Source: an uncultured Coriobacteriaceae bacterium (lineage in GTDB: Bacteria > Actinomycetota > Coriobacteriia > Coriobacteriales > Eggerthellaceae). From it: a stretch of DNA of 64,000 bases. The DNA lies in NCBI GenBank assembly GCA_902768975.1, contig CACXMZ010000009.1:1-64000 (forward strand), given 5' to 3'. The translations under genes were made by a program, and so were the position numbers. The notes beneath the pieces are model-generated. The model saw only the letters and a list, made by a program, of their open reading frames with translations. It made no database searches and was not told the DNA's origin. Positions 1 through 8,745 of this stretch are shown piece by piece. Each line of letters starts with the position of its first letter. Position 1 is the first letter of the stretch.

Positions 1-2402
1 GCAGCACCTTTCTTGATTCGTGGGTCATAGATGGTGACGGGTTTCTGTGGTACGTGGACCAGGACGGATCACAGTGGTTTTTCGAATCAAGTTATTACTC
101 TATAGGAGAGCACCTTGTTAATGAGCAGCCGATAACACCATTATCTTCACAAGCACTTAATATGGTTGCCGCAATGCTTGCTCCTGAGAAGGCATACGCA
201 TTCGATCTTAGGACAACGCAGTATTTCTCAATTATTGACGACAGCATATCTATTTACTACGAGCTATCAATGATTGACATTGCTCTTGACTATGAAACAG
301 GTACCCTCGCATATACGAACGAGCAGAAAATAAAGTTTGGCACTTCTTATGGATCAGATAAGATCTACAGCATAGAGAAAAATGAGTGTTTTAATAAGAG
401 CGTCCCCCTTCATCTTCAGACCGGACCCTTTGATTTTGATTTGTACTTCTCTCTTGGAGTAGAGCTGTTCGGAAAACTGGCTCTTGAATATAACCACGAG
501 GAACGACACGCGTTATTATTTGATATCAATACTGGTGAAGTCACAGAAGTCGGCAGTGGATACGAGAATAATAGCCATTCTGTTCACGGCTCAGTCGAGG
601 GCGCAGCAAAATTTTTTGTGTCGTGTATTTTTGGAACTGGATTTGTGGACCTGTTTTCAGCTGATATATGCCCTATAGGTTTGTCTTTCTGTGTTGAGAC
701 TATTGGTAACATTGACCAGCAGTGTGCTTCGCTCTCATTAAAAGGTATGGGTTACGTTCAGACACCTAGTGTTTATGATGCTCATGCTGCGAATGGTGTT
801 GTGCTGTGTCCTGAGGGTGCTTCATTTTATACACTAGAAGGCATTATTTTGGGCGCGGTGGGTGCAAAATATGAATGCATTCTTTACGAAATTGAAATAG
901 CAGAGGGTCATCTTGAAAATGGGACATGGGTGGATCAGTGTACAGCAGGACTTCCAGTGACAATTCACCGTGATATGGTTTCTTGGAAGGATGAGGCGTC
1001 AATGAGCTATGTTTACAATGGTTCAGCAAAAGCGCCTGCTGTAGAAATTAGGAATGGTAACACAATACTAGTACGTGGCGTTGACTACTCTCTTTCCTAC
1101 GGTAATAACGTTAATGCAGGAACTGCGGAGGTCGTCATCATTGGGAAAGGTATTTATTCAGGTAGGGTGACCCTGAATTTCGAAATCAAGAAGATGCCCC
1201 TGAAGGACGCCGTTGTATCCGAGGTTAACAATGTAGTTTACACAGGGAAGGCTTTTACACCTAAACCATCAGTAAAACTTAATTCAAAAGCTCTTTCGCT
1301 GGGCAAAGATTACCTTATTTCTTATAGCAACAACCTGAATGTTACAAGTGAATCACGGCTTGCAACTATAACAATTACAGGAACTGGAAACTATACAGGG
1401 ACTATCAAGAGGACATTCAAGATCTCTCCTAGGCCAATCGGCGATAGTGTCTGTACCTTTTCAAGAGTAAAAACTTTTCTTTACACAGGAAAACAAGCAA
1501 CTCCAAAAGTTGAAGGATATTATGCTGTGCCAAGTATCGGATCAACTCCACTGCGAGAAGGCAGTGATTATTCTTTAAGTTATAAGGATAATACTAAGGT
1601 CGGTACGGCAAAGATTATTGTATCTGGTAAAGGAAATTTTTCTGGGAAAAGAGAGCTTACCTTCAAGATTAGTAAATCTGTTGTTATGAGTACGGATGTG
1701 CAGTTTAGTAGCTTGCCCTCTGAGAAGCCATATCCATTTCGTCCCACAGGACTTGATTATCAATATAATCCTGTTCTAAAGGTAAATGATGGAGCTATTA
1801 CACTTAAAAAAGGAATCGATTATAAGGTCTCTTTTTCTAATGCAAAAGATTGTAAGAGTGCAACTGCAGTTTTTTCTGGTATTACAACGGATAAAACAAA
1901 TGGAGTGATAGTGACTGGTTCCAAAACAATGTTACTGACAATTTCTGCAGTTAGTATTTCAGGATGCGATTATGCGAGTATTCCAGAGTACGTGTATTCG
2001 GGAAGCCAATTAAAGCCTAAGCCAGTAATTAAGTTTTTGGGGAAGCAGCTTAAGGAGGGAACAGATTATTCTTTGTCGTATAAAAATAATGTCAACATAG
2101 GAACGGCAACAGTTGTAGTAACTGGCAAGGGCGGTTTTACTGGGGTGAAGAACCTTACATTTAAGATTTCAAAAACAGTTCCTATTTCCCGCGCGGTGGT
2201 AACCTTAAATACCGAAAGAAACTATACAGGAAAGGCAATAACACCTGTTCCTGTTGTAAAGATTAATGGGATTGCTTTAACAAATGGAGTAGATTTCTCA
2301 TTAAGCTATAAGAACAATATTAAACGGGGGACTGCAAGTATTGTAATAACAGGAAAGGGGAAGTATACGGGGTCGAAAACTGTGACATTTACGATAAAGT
2401 AA
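1..2402 (+). CDS. Partial surface protein with repeated Ig-like (MBG-type) modules
   Basis: The reading frame is open to the left window edge, so the true start and any signal peptide lie outside; the GTG at 54 is only the first start-like codon inside. The N-terminal 330 or so visible residues match nothing I recognise. The C-terminal part holds five clear and one degenerate copies of a module of 60 to 80 residues with the pattern Y-T-G-K-x-x-T-P, then G-x-D-Y-S-L-S-Y-K-N-N, then G-T-A-x-V-V-I-T-G-K-G-x-Y-T-G and T-F-x-I, roughly at 1012-1185, 1238-1425, 1480-1670, 1690-1950, 1995-2170 and 2224-2402. Such modules are common in secreted proteins of Coriobacteriia and Firmicutes. No LPXTG or membrane anchor follows the last module. 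The gene is clearly AT-richer than all neighbours, which suggests transfer or an accessory locus. An extracellular role is inferred. Confidence 0.8.
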   Translation, partial: STFLDSWVIDGDGFLWYVDQDGSQWFFESSYYSIGEHLVNEQPITPLSSQALNMVAAMLAPEKAYAFDLRTTQYFSIIDDSISIYYELSMIDIALDYETGTLAYTNEQKIKFGTSYGSDKIYSIEKNECFNKSVPLHLQTGPFDFDLYFSLGVELFGKLALEYNHEERHALLFDINTGEVTEVGSGYENNSHSVHGSVEGAAKFFVSCIFGTGFVDLFSADICPIGLSFCVETIGNIDQQCASLSLKGMGYVQTPSVYDAHAANGVVLCPEGASFYTLEGIILGAVGAKYECILYEIEIAEGHLENGTWVDQCTAGLPVTIHRDMVSWKDEASMSYVYNGSAKAPAVEIRNGNTILVRGVDYSLSYGNNVNAGTAEVVIIGKGIYSGRVTLNFEIKKMPLKDAVVSEVNNVVYTGKAFTPKPSVKLNSKALSLGKDYLISYSNNLNVTSESRLATITITGTGNYTGTIKRTFKISPRPIGDSVCTFSRVKTFLYTGKQATPKVEGYYAVPSIGSTPLREGSDYSLSYKDNTKVGTAKIIVSGKGNFSGKRELTFKISKSVVMSTDVQFSSLPSEKPYPFRPTGLDYQYNPVLKVNDGAITLKKGIDYKVSFSNAKDCKSATAVFSGITTDKTNGVIVTGSKTMLLTISAVSISGCDYASIPEYVYSGSQLKPKPVIKFLGKQLKEGTDYSLSYKNNVNIGTATVVVTGKGGFTGVKNLTFKISKTVPISRAVVTLNTERNYTGKAITPVPVVKINGIALTNGVDFSLSYKNNIKRGTASIVITGKGKYTGSKTVTFTIK

Positions 2403-2407
2403 TATAT

Positions 2408-3280
2408 CTATTCGTTTTCGTACCCGAAGAGGGGGTCGAGGACAGGTGAGTACCAGGTTTCGGGTGCCTTGATATCGTTCAGGGTCACAGTGCGCAGGAT
2501 CTCTGCCGCACTCGGTTCACCGCCTTCTGAAAGCCCCACGACCGTCACGGCATTTTCCCCTTGCTTCACCCAGCCGTATTGGTCGCGCGCGCGGTCTTCC
2601 ATGCCTGCTTCGCTGGTAAGCAAGGCCACGTCTTCAATGAGCGCGGCGTTACGCGTGGTCACAACTTCAAGCGCCATTTCAGCCTTTGCTTGATCGCGCA
2701 CTGCAGTGTAATAGTTCTTCACCGGAACATACATAAGCGCACATGCCACAATAAGGCAGGTGCATACCATAAGGCCAATAGTGCTTGCGCGCCCCAGCTG
2801 CAGCTTGCCCAGTTTAAGGCCAGTTTCCGTCGTGGAAATAGGGAGCTTTGGCAGCGTGAAGTTAAAGCTTGGCAACGTGAAATTAGGCAGGGTAAATGAA
2901 CGTTGCTTGCTCGAAGCCGCCCTGCCACGCCGCGACTGCTTGGTGTTTCGCTTGGTGCTCTGCGCTTTGCTCGCTTGGCTGAGTTTTTGTGAGTTGCGCG
3001 ACTGGCGCAGCGACTGCGAGTTGCGTGCTGAACCTGACTTGCGCGTGCTGCTTGAAGTGGCGCTGCTCGACGCAGTACGACCCGAAGCAGTGCTGCGCTT
3101 GGTGCTTGATTTACGGGCAGAGCTGGTGGAGCGGCTTGAAGCACTTGAGCGTGCAACATTGCTCCCGCGCGTGTTGCGCGTAGAGCGGCTGCGCGACGAA
3201 CTCTTCTTGCTTGAAGATGTGCGCGTAGAAGCAGCGGCCCGCGCTTCGCCGAAGTCTAGTATTCGTGCTTGTCCTGCCAT
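2408..3280 (-). CDS. FtsB/DivIC-family septum formation protein with basic Ser-rich N-terminus
   Basis: The C-terminal third has the FtsB/DivIC layout: one membrane helix (about residues 165-187), a short coiled coil, then the motif with E-D-x-A-R-D-Q-Y-G-W-V-K-x-G-E. This family works in the divisome with FtsL and FtsQ. Ahead of the helix lie about 110 residues made almost only of Ser, Arg, Lys, Ala and Thr, then an F-T-L-P motif repeated four times with variation; both are predicted to be disordered and cytoplasmic. The frame stays open upstream to 3403, but a TATGAT box on this strand (3344-3349) would start transcription near 3337. I therefore prefer ATG at 3280 or 3297; the Shine-Dalgarno (SD) sequence is weak for both. 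It is convergent with the previous gene (5-bp gap) and divergent from moeA. Confidence 0.75.
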   Translation of the reverse strand: MAGQARILDFGEARAAASTRTSSSKKSSSRSRSTRNTRGSNVARSSASSRSTSSARKSSTKRSTASGRTASSSATSSSTRKSGSARNSQSLRQSRNSQKLSQASKAQSTKRNTKQSRRGRAASSKQRSFTLPNFTLPSFNFTLPKLPISTTETGLKLGKLQLGRASTIGLMVCTCLIVACALMYVPVKNYYTAVRDQAKAEMALEVVTTRNAALIEDVALLTSEAGMEDRARDQYGWVKQGENAVTVVGLSEGGEPSAAEILRTVTLNDIKAPETWYSPVLDPLFGYENE

Positions 3281-3427
3281 GAAGTTTGCCCTGCCATGCA
3301 TTTGCTTCATTTTTACTACGTTTATGCCCAACGGGCTGGTGCAATCATACCACGTAAGTGCCCTGTTCGGGTAGGATTTATGTAATAATACTTGCTGAAA
3401 CATAATGAATGTAAACCAGGAGGAAAA

Positions 3428-4681
3428 ATGTCAGAACTGGTCCAAATCAAAGAGGCACAGGATGCAATACTCGACTCAGTCGTTGCCATGCCTGCAGAAC
3501 GTATTGCGCTCGAAAGCGCACTGGGACGCACCCTTGCAGCGGACTGTGTAAGCGACATTGATATCGCGCCATTCGACAATTCTGCCATGGACGGCTTTGC
3601 CTTGAAGGCAGAAGATGTGGCTGCGGCAAGCGAAGGCGCACCCGTTCAGCTTGAAATTGTGGCTTATATTCCAGCAGGCGCATGCTACGAAGGCGAACTT
3701 CAGGCGGGCCAAACAGCACGCATTATGACAGGTGCCATCATGCCCGCAGGTGCCGACACGGTTGAAGTAATTGAAAAAGTGAGCTTTACGGGCGAAGGCA
3801 TGGTAGGCGACACTCTTACGCTTAATCAATCGATTGACCTGGGCAAAAATGTTCGTTACAAGGGCGAAGAAGCCCAGGCGGGCAGCCTGGTTTTGCCAGC
3901 GGGCGCCACGATTGATTCAGCTGGGATGGGCCTTTTGGCGTCTACGGGCAATGTGGAAGTGTCCGTGCATAAGAAGCCTTTGGTGGGCATTATTTCTTTG
4001 GGAACAGAATTGGTGGAAGCCAAAGACTTGCCCGGCCCTGGCCAGATCAGAAACTCCAACGTATATGCGCTCATTGGCTGTGTTCATAATGCGGGCGCTG
4101 AAGCGAAATCGTACCCCATTCAGCCCGACGACTACGGCGCCATTAAGGCAACGCTTGCCTTGGCCATAAGCGAATGCGACTTCGTGGTGTCGAGCGGCGG
4201 CGCAGGGGGTGGAGACTACGACTTCATTACTGAAATCGCGGGCGAACTTGGCCACGTTTTCTATAAGTATGTGAATATGCGTCCTGGCAAGGCCCAGACC
4301 TTTGCCATGATTGAAGGGACGCCCTTCTTGGGCCTGGCTGGCAACCCAGCGGCTGCCATTTGCGGCTTTGAAATGCTGGTGTACCCTGCGCTACAAAAAA
4401 TGCAGGGCAAGGCGCAGCTGTTCCATCCTATTCAGCGTGCCATATTGGGAGCCGACGCCAAGAAAAAAGGCGACCGCTGGAATTTCCAACGGGCAAGTCT
4501 TGCCCGCAACGAAGAAGGCAAGCTGGTCGCCACGCCTTATAGCAACCAGAGTTCGGCCCTCTTTGGTGTTTTCCACAACAGCGATTGCCTGGTAATTGTG
4601 CCCGGCGAAGTGAACCATATTCCTGCCGGCGAAGAGGTCGACATCGTCCATTTCGACATTGGTTCGAACGGCGTTATTTAA
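3428..4681 (+). CDS. moeA: Molybdopterin molybdotransferase MoeA
   Basis: Inserts molybdate into adenylylated molybdopterin, the last common step of Mo-cofactor synthesis in the cytosol. The 417-residue product has the family marks: the P-F-D-N-S-A-M-D-G-F-A segment near residues 48-58, the S-S-G-G-A-G-G-G-D-Y-D loop near 255-265 (a variant of SGGVSVGDYD), and G-L-A-G-N-P near 301. The start at 3428 is fixed by a perfect AGGAGG at 3418-3423; an in-frame start upstream at 3392 has no such site. It is followed after 38 bp by mogA and then a ModE-like regulator, so the three are a molybdenum operon. The window itself holds a client enzyme, NapA. Confidence 0.95.
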   Translation: MSELVQIKEAQDAILDSVVAMPAERIALESALGRTLAADCVSDIDIAPFDNSAMDGFALKAEDVAAASEGAPVQLEIVAYIPAGACYEGELQAGQTARIMTGAIMPAGADTVEVIEKVSFTGEGMVGDTLTLNQSIDLGKNVRYKGEEAQAGSLVLPAGATIDSAGMGLLASTGNVEVSVHKKPLVGIISLGTELVEAKDLPGPGQIRNSNVYALIGCVHNAGAEAKSYPIQPDDYGAIKATLALAISECDFVVSSGGAGGGDYDFITEIAGELGHVFYKYVNMRPGKAQTFAMIEGTPFLGLAGNPAAAICGFEMLVYPALQKMQGKAQLFHPIQRAILGADAKKKGDRWNFQRASLARNEEGKLVATPYSNQSSALFGVFHNSDCLVIVPGEVNHIPAGEEVDIVHFDIGSNGVI

Positions 4682-4719
4682 GGTCCGACCGAAGCCAAGC
4701 ACCTACGTAAGGAGTAGTC

Positions 4720-5193
4720 ATGAGTATACGTTTTGCCATAATCACGTGTTCAGACACGCGCAGCATCGAAGAAGACACGGCGGGTGCCGCCCTTGCCACG
4801 CTCATTGAAGAGCAGGGCTGGCAGCTAGTTTCGCATATCGTTATCCCAGATGAACGAGCAGAAATTTCCCGCGCCATCGTGGAAGCCGCCGACGAATTGA
4901 AGGCAGAAGTGGTTCTTACTTGTGGCGGCACCGGCCTTTCCCTGCGTGACGTAACGCCTGAAGCCACTCAGGATGTGTGTGAACGTAATGTGCCTGGAAT
5001 TGCGGAAGCTATGCGCAGCTATTCGCTCGCCAAAACGGAACGTGCTATGCTTTCCCGTGCGGTTTGTATGCAACGAGGCGCGACACTCGTCATTAATTTA
5101 CCCGGCAGCGAACGTGCAGCCCGCGAAAATTGGGAAGCTGTTTATGGGCAGCTCGAGCATGCGGTTGCCATGACAGCTGGTGCGGGACATTAA
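4720..5193 (+). CDS. mogA: Molybdopterin adenylyltransferase, MogA/MoaB family
   Basis: Activates molybdopterin by adenylylation so that MoeA can add molybdate. The protein is 157 residues, normal for the family, with the signature C-G-G-T-G-L-S-x-R-D-V-T-P-E-A at residues 68-82 and a conserved Asp (C-S-D-T-R) near the N-terminus. An AAGGAG site precedes the ATG by a good distance. MogA and MoaB cannot be told apart safely from sequence alone; the position directly after moeA supports the adenylyltransferase role. The stop lies 16 bp before the next start, so co-transcription is likely. Confidence 0.9.
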   Translation: MSIRFAIITCSDTRSIEEDTAGAALATLIEEQGWQLVSHIVIPDERAEISRAIVEAADELKAEVVLTCGGTGLSLRDVTPEATQDVCERNVPGIAEAMRSYSLAKTERAMLSRAVCMQRGATLVINLPGSERAARENWEAVYGQLEHAVAMTAGAGH

Positions 5194-5209
5194 TATAAAG
5201 GAGAACTAC

Positions 5210-5548
5210 ATGAAGTTAACGAGCCTCAAGCCCAGGGTTAAGCTCACTATTGAAAACCCTAAGTCAAAGGAAAGCGTAGCGCTTGGCCCGGGTGTAGCAG
5301 CTCTGTTGGAAGGGGTGCGTGAAACGGGGTCCTTGAACGCTTCGGCCAAACGTATGGGCATGGCCTATAGCAAGGCATGGCGCATCGTGAAAGAAACCGA
5401 AGACGTCCTGGGAGTAAACTTTCTTGACCGCGATGGGGCGCGTGGTTCAACGCTTACCCCGAACTGCATAAAGCTACTCGACACCTATTGGGCACTTCAG
5501 AAGGAAATGCAAGAGAAAAGTGAAGCGGCGTTTCAGAAGCTTCTGTAA
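5210..5548 (+). CDS. ModE-like winged-helix regulator, DNA-binding domain only
   Basis: The 112-residue protein matches the N-terminal LysR-type winged helix of ModE: E-T-G-S-L-N-A-S-A-K-R-M-G-M-A-Y-S-K-A-W near residues 38-57 is the helix-turn-helix. It ends after this domain; the MOP-type molybdate-binding domains of full ModE are absent. So it either senses nothing itself, uses another ligand, or relies on partners. I chose ATG 5210 because AAGGAG lies just upstream; the longer frame from 5180 overlaps mogA and lacks a site. Its place as third gene of the moeA-mogA operon points to control of molybdenum or nitrate-respiration genes, but this is inferred. Confidence 0.85.
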   Translation: MKLTSLKPRVKLTIENPKSKESVALGPGVAALLEGVRETGSLNASAKRMGMAYSKAWRIVKETEDVLGVNFLDRDGARGSTLTPNCIKLLDTYWALQKEMQEKSEAAFQKLL

Positions 5549-5592
5549 TAGTGGGGCGTAAAGGCGCCTCGGCAAATACGAAAGGGAATACC

Positions 5593-6396
5593 ATGTCAGG
5601 ACATTCAAAGTGGGCAACAACGAAACATCGTAAGGCTGCGCAGGACGCAAAGCGCTCGGCCCTGTTTGGCAAGCTGTCGCGTAATATTACCGTGGCTGCT
5701 AAAGAAGGTGGCGACCCGAACCCTGAAAATAACGCGTCGCTTGCGGCGGCTATTGAAAAGGCCAAAGGCTATTCGCTGCCCAAGGACAAGATCAAGGCCG
5801 CTATCGACAAGGCCTTTGGTTCTGGCAAGGACGCTGCCAACTATGAAACCGTTATTTACGAAGGCTATGGTCCTGCAGGCATTGCCATTTACTGCGAAGC
5901 ACTTACCGACAACCGCAACCGCACCGCAGCCGACGTGCGCGCTGCCTTTACCCACCATGGTGGCAACCTGGGCACGAGCGGTTCGGTGGCCTTCCAGTTT
6001 GAACGCAAGGGCCAGATTATGGTTCCCAAGATCGTGGAAACCGACGACAAGAAGAACCCCACCAAGCCCAACGGAGCAGCAGCCGACGAAGAAGAATTCA
6101 TGATGGTGGTTATGGAAACAGGCGCCGACGACTTTGAAGACGCCGAAGACGAGTGGATCGTCTATACCAGCCCCACGGAGCTTATGGCGGTAAAGAATGC
6201 GCTCGAAGCTGCAGGGGTCGAAACCAAGGGTGCGGAATTCACCATGGAGCCCACCACGCCCGCAAGCGTTTCGGTTTCTGACGCGAAGAAGGTCATGCGT
6301 TTGGTGGACAAGCTTGAAGAACTTGAAGACCTTCAAGGCGTCTTCCATACCATGGATATCACCGACGAAATCGCCGAAGCCCTCGAAGAAGAATAG
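5593..6396 (+). CDS. yebC: YebC/PmpR-family protein (transcription or translation factor)
   Basis: Begins with the family signature M-S-G-H-S-K-W-x-x-x-K-H-R-K, followed by the helical N-terminal domain with N-I-T-V-A-A-K-E-G-G-D-P. Members are described as DNA-binding regulators (PmpR) and, more recently, as factors that help ribosomes through proline stretches (TACO1/YebC). The product is 267 residues, slightly longer than the usual 240-250, because of a charged insert rich in Lys, Asn, Asp and Glu around residues 150-170. The ATG at 5593 is chosen because it begins the signature; an upstream in-frame start at 5551 has no ribosome-binding site. Stand-alone gene between the Mo operon and ppx. 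Confidence 0.92.
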   Translation: MSGHSKWATTKHRKAAQDAKRSALFGKLSRNITVAAKEGGDPNPENNASLAAAIEKAKGYSLPKDKIKAAIDKAFGSGKDAANYETVIYEGYGPAGIAIYCEALTDNRNRTAADVRAAFTHHGGNLGTSGSVAFQFERKGQIMVPKIVETDDKKNPTKPNGAAADEEEFMMVVMETGADDFEDAEDEWIVYTSPTELMAVKNALEAAGVETKGAEFTMEPTTPASVSVSDAKKVMRLVDKLEELEDLQGVFHTMDITDEIAEALEEE

Positions 6397-6433
6397 TTAT
6401 AAAAGGGTGCCCGGCATCCTCTTATGCGACCGC

Positions 6434-6439
6434 TACAAT
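6434..6439 (+). promoter_or_regulatory. -10 box of ppx, probable leaderless start
   Basis: TACAAT ends 7 nt before the ppx ATG at 6447, so transcription should begin at or within two bases of the start codon. There is no SD-like sequence ahead of the ATG and no good -35. Confidence 0.4.
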
Positions 6440-6446
6440 TGCTTTC

Positions 6447-7373
6447 ATGAGATATGCGGCGATAGATATTGGGACGGTGACGGCGCGCTTGCTGGTGGCC
6501 GACGTCGACGCGCAAGGCCGGCTTCACGAGCTGTGCCGGCGTTCTGAAATCGTGAACCTGGGTGCGGGTGTTGACGAAACGGGCATGCTTGCCCCTGACG
6601 CTATCGACCGCGTGTGCCAGGTGGTGGCGCAATACCGTGCGGCCATCGACGAGCTTTCGCAGGACGAACCCATGGTGGTGCGCTGCTTGGCAACGAGTGC
6701 AAGCCGCGACGCAGGCAACGCAGACGAATTCGCAAAACGCTTGGCTGACCTGGGCATTGAGCTTAGCGTTATCCCCGGTGAATACGAAGCCCAACTTTCC
6801 TTCTTGGGCGCTTCAGGTAGCTTTATAGGTGAGCGCTTGCTCGTTTCCGACGCGGGCGGTGGTTCGACTGAACTCATTGCGGGCATTGCCGGTGAAGGCG
6901 TCGTCCATGCCCATTCATTCAACATTGGCTGCCGCCGTGCTACGGAACGCTTGCTGAAAACCGACCCGCCAACGGCAGAGGAGCAGGCGGCCCTCGCCGC
7001 GTGGGTCCGCGAGGAATTCACGAGCTTTTTCGACGAACTGCGCGCCATGGATTTTGTCCCGCAGCGCTTTGTGGCGGTGGCTGGCACGGCAACGTCGGCT
7101 GTCTCGATCGACAAGGTCATGGAAGTTTACGATTCGAAGGCGGTTCATGGAGCGGAAGTGAGCGCTGAAATGCTTGCGTCAATCACGAGCCGTCTGGCAG
7201 CTATGCCGCTCGAAGACCGCATGAAGGTGGTAGGTTTGCAACCCAAACGAGCCCCCGTCATTGTGGCAGGTTTCATCATATTGCAGCAGATACTGGCGCT
7301 TTCGGGTTTGCCTTCCTACACCGCCAGCGAAACCGACATCCTCGAAGGAATCATTCTCGACGCAGCACGCTAA
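6447..7373 (+). CDS. ppx: Exopolyphosphatase Ppx/GppA family
   Basis: Hydrolyses polyphosphate or pppGpp; the family uses an actin-like ATPase fold. Visible marks are the phosphate-1 loop A-I-D-I-G-T-V-T-A-R-L-L at residues 5-16 and D-A-G-G-G-S-T-E-L near residues 135-143. The 308-residue length fits the short, two-domain type (as in actinobacterial Ppx) without the C-terminal HD-like domain of the E. coli enzyme. Polyphosphatase and pppGpp phosphatase activity cannot be separated from sequence. The bifunctional rel gene is in the same window. The ATG has no Shine-Dalgarno sequence and seems to be used leaderless. Confidence 0.88.
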   Translation: MRYAAIDIGTVTARLLVADVDAQGRLHELCRRSEIVNLGAGVDETGMLAPDAIDRVCQVVAQYRAAIDELSQDEPMVVRCLATSASRDAGNADEFAKRLADLGIELSVIPGEYEAQLSFLGASGSFIGERLLVSDAGGGSTELIAGIAGEGVVHAHSFNIGCRRATERLLKTDPPTAEEQAALAAWVREEFTSFFDELRAMDFVPQRFVAVAGTATSAVSIDKVMEVYDSKAVHGAEVSAEMLASITSRLAAMPLEDRMKVVGLQPKRAPVIVAGFIILQQILALSGLPSYTASETDILEGIILDAAR

Positions 7374-7404
7374 CGGTTTGGTAGAATGTATAGCACTCAA
7401 AAGC

Positions 7405-7489
7405 GGGGGTGTGGCGGAATTGGCATACGCAGCAGACTTAAAATCTGCCGCCGCAAGGCTTCAGGGTTCGAGTCCCTGCACCCCTACCA
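7405..7489 (+). tRNA. tRNA-Leu (anticodon TAA)
   Basis: Cloverleaf seen by eye: acceptor GGGGGTG (7405-7411) pairs with CACCCCT (7479-7485) with one G-U pair, anticodon stem GCAGA/TCTGC around the loop CTTAAAA, long variable arm typical of Leu, T-loop GGTTCGAGTCC, and encoded CCA at 7487-7489. Anticodon TAA reads UUA and UUG. Confidence 0.95.
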
Positions 7490-7497
7490 AGTTCATT

Positions 7498-7526
7498 AAG
7501 CCCGTTCTATCGAACGGGCTTCTTTC
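7498..7526 (+). terminator. Intrinsic terminator after tRNA-Leu
   Basis: Ten-bp stem AAGCCCGTTC / GAACGGGCTT with a TATC loop, followed by CTTTC. It lies 8 bp after the tRNA. Confidence 0.75.
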
Positions 7527-7597
7527 ATGCCATGGGCGACCTGCAACTCACCCCGTGAAACCTGTGGCATAATGGAACAAAGACAGAGGGGGTTCCT

Positions 7598-8665
7598 ATG
7601 ACACCAGATACCAGTTCGCGCAATATTCGACAGATTCTAGATTCGGCAGACCATCTGCCAACAAGCTTCGAAGAATACCTCGACCTGTATGCCAGCCAGG
7701 TTGGCGACCTGGTCAACACCTATATTCCTAGCGGTTCCCACCCCGACATGGACCGCTACCTGTATGGTCCCTTGCGTGAATACAGCCAAAACGGTGGCAA
7801 GCGTCATCGCCCGCTCATTTGCTTCGCTGCTTGCTTGGCCGTCGGGGGCGACCCGGTGCGCGCAACGAGCGCGGCAGCGGCCATTGAGCACTTCCATACG
7901 GCGGCTCTTATTCACGACGACATCGCCGACGGCGCCGAACTGCGTCGTGGCGAACCATGCATTCACCTTTCCGAAGGCCTTGGCCTTGCCATCAACATGG
8001 GCGACCTGGGCCTTTCGCTGGTAAACGGCACGGTCATGAACGACTCTTCGCTCGACGACGCCACGAAAGTGCGCGTGGTAACCGAACTCATCAAGATGAC
8101 GCGTCGCACCATTGAAGGCCAGGCCCTCGACATTGGCTGGGCGCGCGACGGCCGCTACGACGTCACGCCTGAAGACTACCTCATTATGGCAACGCACAAG
8201 ACCGCCCACTATTCAGGCGCGGTGCCCTTGGCCATTGGTGCCATCATAGGTGGCGGCACGGAAGCCCAGATAGAAGCCCTGCGCAATTATGGGTTAGACA
8301 CCGGCTTGGCCTTCCAGATCCAGGACGACCTACTCAATCTTATTGGAACGAAGGAAGCTACTAAGAAGGACTTCCGCCTGGACATTACCGAAGGCAAGCG
8401 CACCTTGGTCGTTGTGCACGCGCTCGAAAATTCCCCCGACCGCGAGCGCCTCATCGAAATTCTTTCTTCGAAAAACAAGGATCGTGCGGTGCTCGACGAA
8501 GCAGTGGAAATCATGCAGGCATCGGGCAGCATCGACTACGCACGCAACTACGCCGAAAACCTCACGAGCATTGCAAAGAACCGCCTGCTCGACATGCTTG
8601 ACCCGTCGCCTTCGCGCGATATGCTTATTTCGATGGGCGACTGGTTTGTGCGGCGCCTTAAATAA
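7598..8665 (+). CDS. Polyprenyl (geranylgeranyl/heptaprenyl-type) diphosphate synthase
   Basis: A trans-isoprenyl diphosphate synthase that condenses isopentenyl diphosphate onto allylic diphosphates, for quinone side chains or other isoprenoids. First Asp-rich motif D-D-I-A-D near residues 107-111 with the expected L-R-R-G downstream; second motif F-Q-I-Q-D-D-L-L-N near 236-244; E-G-Q-A-L-D-I between them. Length 355 residues is usual. Chain length cannot be read safely. Because this organism must have a quinone for CydAB and Nap, a menaquinone tail role is plausible. The ATG follows AGAGGGGG, a G-rich ribosome-binding site. Separated from tRNA-Leu by a terminator, so it has its own promoter (CATAAT at 7568-7573 is the best -10). 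Confidence 0.88.
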   Translation: MTPDTSSRNIRQILDSADHLPTSFEEYLDLYASQVGDLVNTYIPSGSHPDMDRYLYGPLREYSQNGGKRHRPLICFAACLAVGGDPVRATSAAAAIEHFHTAALIHDDIADGAELRRGEPCIHLSEGLGLAINMGDLGLSLVNGTVMNDSSLDDATKVRVVTELIKMTRRTIEGQALDIGWARDGRYDVTPEDYLIMATHKTAHYSGAVPLAIGAIIGGGTEAQIEALRNYGLDTGLAFQIQDDLLNLIGTKEATKKDFRLDITEGKRTLVVVHALENSPDRERLIEILSSKNKDRAVLDEAVEIMQASGSIDYARNYAENLTSIAKNRLLDMLDPSPSRDMLISMGDWFVRRLK

Positions 8666-8731
8666 ATGCTGAAATGCTGAAAATGCATATGCGTTTCTCG
8701 CTGACTTTCCAACGCTAATCTGCGCTTCTGA

Positions 8732-8737
8732 TACTAT
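8732..8737 (+). promoter_or_regulatory. Extended -10 box giving a probable leaderless mRNA
   Basis: TGATACTAT carries a TG extension plus TACTAT. Only 8 nt separate it from the ATG at 8746, which has no SD sequence. Confidence 0.45.
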
Positions 8738-8745
8738 TTATATCT

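Noticed and set aside
2760-3374. Plus-strand 204-codon frame opposite the divIC-like gene
   Set aside because: Leu/Arg-rich complement of the Ser/Arg-rich region; no motif or start site.
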